Shown here: one piece after another, positions 1-6,908 of the stretch
Position numbering within the stretch: position 1 is the stretch's first letter
Layout of the letters: each line of letters opens with the position of its first letter
Source: Sunxiuqinia rutila
Lineage (GTDB): Bacteria; Bacteroidota; Bacteroidia; Bacteroidales; Prolixibacteraceae
Direction: 5' to 3'
Assembly: GCF_050589705.1 (NCBI RefSeq)
Contig: NZ_JBNGOT010000008.1
Coordinates: forward strand, 62,001 to 126,000
Length of the DNA: 64,000 bases
The notes under the pieces: generated by a model
Told to the model about the DNA's origin: nothing
The model's database searches: none
What the model saw: the letters and a program-made list of their open reading frames with translations, nothing else
Program-made: the position numbers and the translations under genes

Positions 1-337
1 TGCCAAACACGGCTCGCGCAACGAGATTACCATTTACGGCGGAGCCATCCATATTTCCAAGGATTCCATTATAAATACGGATGGGAAGAGCCTGTACGGA
101 CAGATCGTTATTCGTAAAGACGATGAAAAGATCTTGCTGGATGAGAAAAACTACCTTTGCGAAATGTCGCAGGAAACAGGTATTCTGAAGCTAACCTACA
201 AGGATTTTAACCTGATCAATGTGGGCGATCTGGTTGAAATTATTCCGGTACACAGCTGTTTGACCGTTAACCTGATGGGAAATTATTACACAACAGATGG
301 CGAACTAATTTCGTTAATCCCAAAATCAACCAACTAA
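1..337 (+). CDS. D-threonine aldolase-like PLP enzyme, C-terminal fragment
   Basis: Only the last 111 codons are present; the reading frame is open from base 2 to the stop at 335-337. The visible part has a short beta-rich domain with IYGGAIHISKD near the start and VEIIPVHSCLTVNLM near the end. The His-Ser-Cys of that second motif resembles the metal-binding segment at the C terminus of the D-threonine aldolase / D-serine dehydratase-like family, which pairs an alanine-racemase-fold PLP barrel with such a domain. The catalytic lysine lies outside the window, so substrate cannot be judged. Its stop overlaps the stop of the convergent cyclase-like gene by four bases. Family call is from motif recognition; exact specificity is not supported. 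Confidence 0.7.
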   Translation, partial: AKHGSRNEITIYGGAIHISKDSIINTDGKSLYGQIVIRKDDEKILLDEKNYLCEMSQETGILKLTYKDFNLINVGDLVEIIPVHSCLTVNLMGNYYTTDGELISLIPKSTN

Positions 338-2127
338 GTCGTTTGCATTCTACCCAAGGCTTCCAGGTAAGCCGTTAGCGGGTACAGTCTTTCATCATAC
401 CACAACGAAGCAAAATAAAGCCCGATGGGCGACGCTTTTAAACCATGTTGCTGATAGCAGTCATCCAACCACTGCAATCCGGCAACACAGGCTGCGTTCG
501 CGCGCCCGCCTGACAGTGCTGAAACTGCCAACGCAGTTTCCTCCATGGAGCCGGGAACCTCTTTGGCTCCTCCCCAACTTCCATCCTGATTTTGAACACT
601 AACCAGAAACTGCTGACCAGCCAAAATCAACTGTTGCAATTGCTGCCTCGTAGTGACATCAATCCAACTACAAGCCGAGACATCCTTCAAATAAGTCAGC
701 ACCCGGGCCGTTCCATAAACAGGATTGGAATGATCATCTGTTTGTTGATTTCCAAACCACAAAGGCAGCCAGCTTCCATCTGCCCGCTGCTTCTTCTGCA
801 AATATGCTAACGCTCGAAAAAAGGCACGCTGATACCCTTTCAGACTGGACCGATCCATCTCGTCCTGGAAAGCTTCCATACAGGCAGACAAAGCCAGCAA
901 GCCATGCCCGGTCAAGTCGGCACAACTCTGATCAAATGGCAAGCGCCCCCAGCCTTTAGAGAAAGTGGGCAAGCCGCCATCTTTATTTTGAAGCTGCAAA
1001 AGCCAGTTGCAACCAGCCAGTACCTGCTTTTTCACTTCGCTTTTGGGCTGAAGCTGAAGAAGTGCTAAAATGGCTCCTGGGGTATCATCGCCGTCCGGTA
1101 CTGAGCCACTGTGATTCGTCCAGCCCCATCCTCCCGGACCAGTCCCGTTAAACGGATGAATTTCCTTGTTCTGGACTTCTTTCAAATGAGTGACCAACTT
1201 CTCTTTTACATCCGGTGTTAAGACAGTATCCATCTTTGAGCGGAGTGCTTTCACCGACAGAGAAGTAACCCAGGTGGACAAATTTATATCGATTGGCCAG
1301 CTGCCATCTTCGCGCTGGGTACGCTTCAAAAAACCAATGCCCTTTTCAACCACTTCCAAATCCTTATAGCCCGCTTCAACCAAACTTAAGCAAACAAAAG
1401 CTGTCAAAGGCATGGCCTCTAAAAAGCCACCGCTCTCCGGCATCAAGCTTCGTAACAGCTCCAAAGCAGGCCGGATTGCTCTGCCTCTTACGGCTCGTGC
1501 CAAGGCATTGGTCCTTTTCTTTTTAAAAACTACGATTCCCACGGCAATCAACGCCGGAATAGCGTAACTAACCACACTAAGATTGAGCAATCGGTAAAAA
1601 TTGCGGGGTAATAAAGCAAGTTCGAAAGGCAGTTGCGGAATCGGCCGGAAAGCCTCTTTCTCCGGAATGCCGCACAAACCGCACATGGTCAGAATGGGAA
1701 CAGAAAACGTATAATCTTTTTGGTAATGACTAAGAATCGTTTCCGCAACTTGAGACGACTGCAAATCAATGCCCTGCTCAGCCAGGTATTTGGATAGTTT
1801 GGCCTGGAGCCCCGCAATCGCCTCATCTTCTCCGGCATATAAATTGGTGGCGGCATAAACCAGTAAACTCGTGCTCACATTGCCCCGACTTTGGGGCGTA
1901 TCACCAAAACTTCCATCAGCATTTATATGCTTTTTCAACCAATTCAGGCCTCCTTTTATAGCTGACTGATGGGCTTCCTTATCGTGAACGTGAAGCGCCG
2001 CAACAGCCACCGCCACGCCCAACGCACTGGACGACAACTCGCCGGTCCAGAATCCCTCCGCATTCATCTCATCCAGCAAAATACCGGACAGCTCATCAAA
2101 ACGTTTTTGCCAGTTTTCTTCAGTCAT
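334..2127 (-). CDS. Squalene-hopene-cyclase-like class II terpene cyclase
   Basis: 597 aa, last gene of the five-gene operon. The protein is built of alpha-alpha barrel repeats with several QW-type motifs (QREDGSW at about 271-277, QRADGSW and QNQDGSW nearer the C terminus). Residues 331-350 read like the catalytic segment of squalene-hopene cyclases: a GGW motif is followed by D345-G-D347-D348-T-P, which matches the DxDD acid motif of class II cyclases. A hydrophobic stretch at about 178-200 followed by lysines matches the membrane-dipping helix of those enzymes. It probably protonates and cyclises a polyprenyl substrate at the inner membrane. It is slightly shorter than typical SHC (about 630 aa). 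No squalene synthase genes are nearby, so the substrate may not be squalene. Family call is strong; product is unknown. Confidence 0.8.
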   Translation of the reverse strand: MTEENWQKRFDELSGILLDEMNAEGFWTGELSSSALGVAVAVAALHVHDKEAHQSAIKGGLNWLKKHINADGSFGDTPQSRGNVSTSLLVYAATNLYAGEDEAIAGLQAKLSKYLAEQGIDLQSSQVAETILSHYQKDYTFSVPILTMCGLCGIPEKEAFRPIPQLPFELALLPRNFYRLLNLSVVSYAIPALIAVGIVVFKKKRTNALARAVRGRAIRPALELLRSLMPESGGFLEAMPLTAFVCLSLVEAGYKDLEVVEKGIGFLKRTQREDGSWPIDINLSTWVTSLSVKALRSKMDTVLTPDVKEKLVTHLKEVQNKEIHPFNGTGPGGWGWTNHSGSVPDGDDTPGAILALLQLQPKSEVKKQVLAGCNWLLQLQNKDGGLPTFSKGWGRLPFDQSCADLTGHGLLALSACMEAFQDEMDRSSLKGYQRAFFRALAYLQKKQRADGSWLPLWFGNQQTDDHSNPVYGTARVLTYLKDVSACSWIDVTTRQQLQQLILAGQQFLVSVQNQDGSWGGAKEVPGSMEETALAVSALSGGRANAACVAGLQWLDDCYQQHGLKASPIGLYFASLWYDERLYPLTAYLEALGRMQTT

Positions 2128-2148
2128 AATCAGGTTCAGTTTAGTTCG

Positions 2149-2979
2149 TTAGTTTTCTTTTAAACAGCCCAAAGCCAACAGCCCATAAAAAGTATATTCC
2201 ACATCCCGATTTGCATCACCGTCTCCCGACAAGAAAGCCCCCTTATCGTAACACTGCTGGACAAAATCAAAGCAAGTCGGGGCAATCAGGCGCGTGTCAA
2301 AACCCGATTTTTGCAAAGCAAATAAGGCCACTCCCATCGACAGCAGATCGCCTGATTGCACCTGCTCAAACGCCCGAAAACCTATTCCGTCTTCAAAGTA
2401 CGTGAGTAGTTGCTGTTGCATTTTTGCTGTTGGCAACCCCACCTCATAACGAGCTACTGTCAGCGCAGCAACCAAGCTGCATGGTGCCCCTTCCGGCACG
2501 TTATAAAATCGTAATAACAAGCGAAGAACAGCATACATCCAGCGCTTCCTACCATAGCCGGCATCCAAAAGCAAAAGCGACAGAAACAACTGGTAGGAAA
2601 AATTAATGGGATGATCATCACGCAGAAAAGCCCGAATGAGCGCCCAACCACTGATTCGTTTCTTCAAAAGGCTTTGCTGAATCAACATCAAAGCAAAACG
2701 ATCAACAACACTTTCTTCATTCCTCGTGTTTTGAGCAAACGCCTTCAGACCTGTCAACACATCGTTTTGATTCATCGCTAAAGCCAACCAGTATCCGAAT
2801 AATGAATAGTACAAATCCGGCCGGCCACCACGATCTGTAAAAGCTCCATCCACATGTTGCTGCTCAGCAATAAACACTTTAACTTCGAGCTGACTTTCAG
2901 CATCTAACAAATCCAGGCCGATTTGGACCCGCTCAATAAATTGTTGATAGATTGGTTGATGATTGAAGGAAGGTTTCAT
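2149..2979 (-). CDS. Prenyltransferase/cyclase-like alpha-barrel protein
   Basis: 276 aa, 21 bp upstream of the cyclase-like gene and 11 bp after the prenyl synthase fusion, in the same operon. The sequence is almost all helical, with a QQHVDGAFTDRGG motif near residues 40-52 that resembles the Q-x3-G-x-F/W turns of the terpene cyclase and protein prenyltransferase beta-subunit barrel. A DxDD motif is not visible, so it is unlikely to be an independent class II cyclase. It has about the size of one alpha-alpha barrel and could be a partner subunit or substrate chaperone of the 597-aa protein (inference). No signal peptide or obvious membrane helix. Homology to the barrel fold is moderately supported; function is not known. 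Confidence 0.6.
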   Translation of the reverse strand: MKPSFNHQPIYQQFIERVQIGLDLLDAESQLEVKVFIAEQQHVDGAFTDRGGRPDLYYSLFGYWLALAMNQNDVLTGLKAFAQNTRNEESVVDRFALMLIQQSLLKKRISGWALIRAFLRDDHPINFSYQLFLSLLLLDAGYGRKRWMYAVLRLLLRFYNVPEGAPCSLVAALTVARYEVGLPTAKMQQQLLTYFEDGIGFRAFEQVQSGDLLSMGVALFALQKSGFDTRLIAPTCFDFVQQCYDKGAFLSGDGDANRDVEYTFYGLLALGCLKEN

Positions 2980-2990
2980 ATTTCAGCCCG

Positions 2991-4559
2991 TCAGAAAATT
3001 TTCCCCATCACTCCATACAGACTCAGTTTTAGTTTCAGGTTTTGAAGTTGATCCAATTCGTGATAACACTTCTCCACATACAACTTCAAAAAAGCTTCTG
3101 CATACTCATCTATTCGCTCATCAACAATCAGCTGACGAATTTGCTGAAATTTCATTTTTCCCAAATCGGCTAAACATTCCGACTTCCCTTTTTCAATAAA
3201 TCGTTCATTCAACAAAGCCAACAGAAACGGAAAATGATGCATTTGCTCCTGATGATGTCCATCCTGAAATTCATTTAAGTCATCCCGAATTTGATAGGCA
3301 ATGCCAAACCAGTCTGAAAAAACCGTCAGCCGGCTAAGCTCACTGGCAGATGCACCACCATGAATGGCTCCAAGCAGCAAAGCTACTTTTACCGCTTCTC
3401 CGGTTTTCTGGGTAAAGATTTTTAAAATTTGGTCAACCGTGAGTTTTTCCCGGTTCTGATCCAGCATCAGGTCGGCTCCCTGCCCTGTTGCCAAATTAAG
3501 GTGAGAAGAAGCCACCACGCGCAACGACTCAGCTAAAACCGCTGGCTCGATTGGCAAATCAGCCAACAATTGATAGCCCTTCCCAATCAGGTAATCTCCC
3601 ACATTAATGGCTTGAGGAATGCCATGCGTTTTATGCAACGTTTCCTGATCGTAACGAAAATCATCGTCATCTTCAATATCATCGTGAATCAGTGAGGCCT
3701 TATGAAAACATTCGATAATAAGTGCCAAAGCGGCTTGTATTTCTTCAGAAATTTCAGAGGCATATGATCGATAAGCCAATACGGTCAACAGGGGGCGAAT
3801 GCGTTGTCCCCCCATTAACAACATGCGTTTTGCCAGCTTTTCAGTCGAATCATGCTTTTGAAAAAATTCCTGCAGGTTGAATTCCGTAAAATAATCCAAC
3901 ACCTGATCTTTCAGCAAAGAAACCGACAAGGGCTGCTTGCTTGAATTGGGTTTCAAGCTGTGCATTTCTTCAAACAACCAACCATAATCAACATTGGTAT
4001 TTTCACAGCCATCATACAACAAAGGCAAGCCCATAACAGGAACTGCTGCCCGCGAAACGGGCTCGAATGAGCGTTGCAACACCGGCATACAACTCACACC
4101 AATAACAGCATCAATGGCTCCCTCTTCAACCAGACCAACAGCAACTGTTGTGCCTTCGGCAACCAAGGTGGTATACCCCAAAGCTTCGGCTTTATTCAGC
4201 ACCGAATCAATCTGGCATCCTTTACACCCGGCACAAATCAGTCCCAGCGAATCCATTTCGGCCTGACAACTTGAAGTATTTTTCAGGCATTGCGGGAGCA
4301 ACAGCAAGCGGCGATTAAAAGGAGTAGCAGCAACCACTTCACGCCAAATTTCATTTCCACAAAGCACAATCGCAAACTCAAGAAACACCTGGTCTGCACC
4401 CAAGCGCTGAATAAGCTCCCCGGCCAGTTTTTCCAGGCGGTCAAAATCAACCGGTGGTAAGATGTTTTTTTCTACAATCAGCCGGGCCGCTTCCTTTCGA
4501 AGGGCACTCCGCATTTTTACATCCGTTGGTACTATGAGTCGTCGTTGCGTCTTGATCAT
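2991..4559 (-). CDS. DUF116 - polyprenyl diphosphate synthase fusion
   Basis: 522 aa with two domains. Residues about 1-200 match DUF116: a cysteine set C91, C98, C109, C112, C115 in a CxxC-type cluster, then the AEALGY and EEGAIDAVIGVSC (C157) segments, suggesting metal or Fe-S binding. Residues about 215-522 are a trans-isoprenyl diphosphate synthase: GGQRIRP at 250-256, first Asp-rich motif D293-D294-I-E-D297 within a run of acids, THGIPQAINVGDYL at 311-324, and second motif D426-D427-x-x-E430, where Glu takes the last Asp position. The synthase half should condense IPP with an allylic diphosphate to give a linear polyprenyl diphosphate. The gene starts 5 bp after the radical SAM stop. The fusion is unusual and ties the Fe-S-like domain directly to isoprenoid chemistry. 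Confidence 0.85.
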   Translation of the reverse strand: MIKTQRRLIVPTDVKMRSALRKEAARLIVEKNILPPVDFDRLEKLAGELIQRLGADQVFLEFAIVLCGNEIWREVVAATPFNRRLLLLPQCLKNTSSCQAEMDSLGLICAGCKGCQIDSVLNKAEALGYTTLVAEGTTVAVGLVEEGAIDAVIGVSCMPVLQRSFEPVSRAAVPVMGLPLLYDGCENTNVDYGWLFEEMHSLKPNSSKQPLSVSLLKDQVLDYFTEFNLQEFFQKHDSTEKLAKRMLLMGGQRIRPLLTVLAYRSYASEISEEIQAALALIIECFHKASLIHDDIEDDDDFRYDQETLHKTHGIPQAINVGDYLIGKGYQLLADLPIEPAVLAESLRVVASSHLNLATGQGADLMLDQNREKLTVDQILKIFTQKTGEAVKVALLLGAIHGGASASELSRLTVFSDWFGIAYQIRDDLNEFQDGHHQEQMHHFPFLLALLNERFIEKGKSECLADLGKMKFQQIRQLIVDERIDEYAEAFLKLYVEKCYHELDQLQNLKLKLSLYGVMGKIF

Positions 4560-4564
4560 GCTTT

Positions 4565-5740
4565 TTATCCGTAAGCGCCCAAGCCAAAAAAGGCTCGTTT
4601 TTTAGCAAATTTATACACCCAGTTTTTCTCCGGAACAGGCTTCCCTGAGCCATGACTACATACTCGCTCCATGGCACGCAAGCGTTCCGCTTCATTGCCT
4701 CTTCCTGAAGTATCTTCGGCACCATGTTTCTCCACAAAGTCTACCAGCCACTGAGGGTCTTCCATAATGATGCAACCCGATGTCTGTCTTGGAATTTCAT
4801 GCTTCAACTCCTTCAAAAAGGCAGATGAACGATAAATCTCCGCCAAGGGCTTATCGCCAATCCTGTCGGTGGCAAACTGAATAACCGGACATGGCTCGAT
4901 GTATCCGGAGGCATTGATATGATGGCTCAGTCCCGAAGCTGCCGGACATAATCCACGTCCTTCGCCGTCCCAATAAGCATCAATAATGACCAGTTTGTAT
5001 TTGGTGCGTGCGTCGACCATATGCTGCCGAAGTTGTTGTATTTCCTCTTGACTCAGGCTCAAATTGGCCGAAGCGTTTTCGCCCACCGGCCTGAAAATAT
5101 AATACCACAGGTAAGTGACTCCCTGATTGATCAATGACTGAATAAAATCAGGCGAAAGCGCCAGGTCTAAATTTGACTTGCAAACACTCATGGCCACTCC
5201 GGTAACCAGGCCGGCATCTGTTGCATGGTCAATTGCCTGCCGGGTTCGCTGATAAACTGCTTTTCCGCCACGACGCACGTCCGCCACGTCCTCATCTCCT
5301 TCAAAACTGATCAAGGGCGAAACGTTGCCGCATTGCCTCAACTTTTCTGCCACCTCCGGCGACAATAAAGTGCCATTGGTAAACAGCTGAAAATAGCAGT
5401 CCGAATGTTTGTTGAAAACGTCAAAAAGTGGCTTGTACATTAAAGGCTCTCCTCCCAAAATTCCAAAGAAATAAGAGCCCTGAGCTTTAGTTTCGGTTAT
5501 AATCTGATCGACTTGCTCAGCTGTCAGACGGCTATTTTTCTTTTTCCCAGTCACCCAACATCCCTGGCAATTCAGGTTGCAGTCATCGGTTACTGAAATA
5601 AAGTGAAAGGCTGGAAAGAACGTGCCTTTCTTTAGTCGCTTCTGAAAACGATTAAAGCTCAGTGTTCCTTTTATTCCAAGGTTGTACACAAATTTATAGA
5701 GACACTTTTTATCCGTCTTAAACAGTAGTTGTTTCAGCAT
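4565..5740 (-). CDS. Radical SAM enzyme of the terpenoid operon
   Basis: 391 aa. The radical SAM signature C54-x3-C58-x2-C61 lies in the segment TDDCNLNCQGCW, followed by GGEPLMYKPL, which corresponds to the SAM-binding GGE motif. The C-terminal part has further cysteines (near CPAASG, GYIEPCP and TSGC), possibly a SPASM/auxiliary-cluster-like region. I chose the ATG at 5740 because it lies one base past the stop of the upstream Fe-S gene; a longer reading from 5857 would overlap that gene by 116 bp. Overall shape recalls hopanoid-associated and SPASM radical SAM proteins, but no specific family is assigned. It probably modifies the isoprenoid product or its precursor (inference). Electrons could come from the ferredoxin-like gene immediately upstream. 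Confidence 0.85.
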   Translation of the reverse strand: MLKQLLFKTDKKCLYKFVYNLGIKGTLSFNRFQKRLKKGTFFPAFHFISVTDDCNLNCQGCWVTGKKKNSRLTAEQVDQIITETKAQGSYFFGILGGEPLMYKPLFDVFNKHSDCYFQLFTNGTLLSPEVAEKLRQCGNVSPLISFEGDEDVADVRRGGKAVYQRTRQAIDHATDAGLVTGVAMSVCKSNLDLALSPDFIQSLINQGVTYLWYYIFRPVGENASANLSLSQEEIQQLRQHMVDARTKYKLVIIDAYWDGEGRGLCPAASGLSHHINASGYIEPCPVIQFATDRIGDKPLAEIYRSSAFLKELKHEIPRQTSGCIIMEDPQWLVDFVEKHGAEDTSGRGNEAERLRAMERVCSHGSGKPVPEKNWVYKFAKKRAFFGLGAYG

Positions 5741-5741
5741 G

Positions 5742-6512
5742 CTATTTTTCTTTTCCAATCCCTTTTTTAAACTCTTCCAAGGCTTTCCGTCGTTCTTCCT
5801 CAGCCAGCTGAACCACGTCCTGTTTAAATATTGATTTCCGCGTTTGGTTACGCTCATTCAGCAAAACAAACAATCCTTCTTTCGTTGCAGATGACCGCGG
5901 AGATTTTTCTCCCGGCTCGGCTCCGGCCAATGCCGTATTCTCAACCAGTCGCGGAAACATAATGGCCGAGGCTGGACAAGTTCTGCCACAAGCCGGACAA
6001 TTATTTTTACATGCCAACGGATTAATCACCGTCAGGCTTTTTTTGTCATAGGCATAAACTCCAAACAGACAAAAACGGGCACATTGTCCACAAAGCGTGC
6101 AACGCGACTCGTCAATCACCGGAAACCAGGCAGGTACTGTCAGTTCATTCATTTGAATTTGATAGCGCGCTTTCCCGTCCTTCAACTGGTAATCCATTTT
6201 CAACTTATCCAGAAGTTGATCTACGGTAAATTCCCTGAAGTTGAGCACCTCAAAATTTTCCAGTTTAATCGAAGCCTGCTTAAACATGTTCTTCACCGCA
6301 CGCGGATAGCAGGCCACCACAATTTTGCGCATGTACTTTTCAGCAATCCGCTCCAGAACATCTTTTTCGTTCACCGAAAACGCACATAAATCATTCAACT
6401 CATAAACATCCACATCCAGCTGATGAAAGCTCTCAGCCAGTTGGTCTGTCATTTCCTTCGAAATTACACCTGCTCCACATCGACAAAAAAGAATACATGT
6501 AGTTTGAATCAT
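5742..6512 (-). CDS. 4Fe-4S ferredoxin-domain protein, first gene of terpenoid operon
   Basis: 256 aa. It contains two four-cysteine iron-sulfur motifs: C138-x2-C141-x2-C144-x3-C148 and C168-x3-C172-x2-C175-x3-C179. The N-terminal part begins with a FCRCGAGVISK segment and a predicted alpha/beta stretch to about residue 110, resembling regions of heterodisulfide-reductase-type redox proteins, though that resemblance is weak. The C terminus is charged and helical (about 225-256). No export signal, so it should act in the cytoplasm. As the first gene of the operon and one base from the radical SAM start, it is a natural candidate electron donor for that enzyme (inference). Confidence 0.75.
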   Translation of the reverse strand: MIQTTCILFCRCGAGVISKEMTDQLAESFHQLDVDVYELNDLCAFSVNEKDVLERIAEKYMRKIVVACYPRAVKNMFKQASIKLENFEVLNFREFTVDQLLDKLKMDYQLKDGKARYQIQMNELTVPAWFPVIDESRCTLCGQCARFCLFGVYAYDKKSLTVINPLACKNNCPACGRTCPASAIMFPRLVENTALAGAEPGEKSPRSSATKEGLFVLLNERNQTRKSIFKQDVVQLAEEERRKALEEFKKGIGKEK

Positions 6513-6557
6513 GCTTTCGGTACATTTAGTTAGCTAAATAAATTAAAATCCACTCAA

Positions 6558-6580
6558 TTGGGAAATCATTCCCAAACTTA
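6558..6580 (-). promoter_or_regulatory. Operator-like inverted repeat over the terpenoid operon promoter
   Basis: A perfect inverted repeat, TTGGGAA-N4-TTCCCAA, spans 6558-6575. On the minus strand a TAAGTTTG box (matching the Bacteroidota -7 consensus TAnnTTTG) occupies 6573-6580, so the repeat would cover the transcription start of the operon that begins at 6512. This is where a repressor would be expected to bind. A well-spaced -33 TTTG element is not seen. The box and repeat are read directly; the operator role is inference. Confidence 0.45.
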
Positions 6581-6908
6581 TACAACAGCATTAACAAGTT
6601 TTTACAAAAAAAACTGACTATTCCTGCCAATTAGATTGCTTCCGGAATTGCAGGTATTTCAGAAAACCAAGAATTCCACAAACCTCTAACGGGAAATACA
6701 CTGACAAAGCAAATTCGTCACAAGCAGCTCCAGGCAAACAGCTCTTATTTAGACTTAAAACAAATAGTAAGATTCATGATCTTCTTCATACTATAATACA
6801 AAACAATTTTGATAACTTACCATCAAAACCTATTCACAACCAAAAACAAACATAAAAACTGACATAACTTGCCATGCGAAATTAATCACCTAATTTATCT
6901 TTCGACTT
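6581..6908. other. AT-rich divergent intergenic region
   Basis: The rest of the spacer between the terpenoid operon and the DUF3857 gene contains no convincing ORF or RNA gene. It is AT-rich and presumably holds the divergent promoter of the plus-strand gene, but I could not pick an exact TAnnTTTG box at a sensible distance. Confidence 0.4.

Noticed and set aside
2149..2979. Independent second class II cyclase
   Set aside because: No DxDD motif and only about one barrel in length.
5741..5857. Longer radical SAM start at 5857
   Set aside because: It would overlap the Fe-S gene by 116 bp, and the ATG at 5740 gives ordinary one-base spacing.
6558..6575. Inverted repeat as a transcription terminator
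   Set aside because: It lies upstream of both divergent genes and has no T run.
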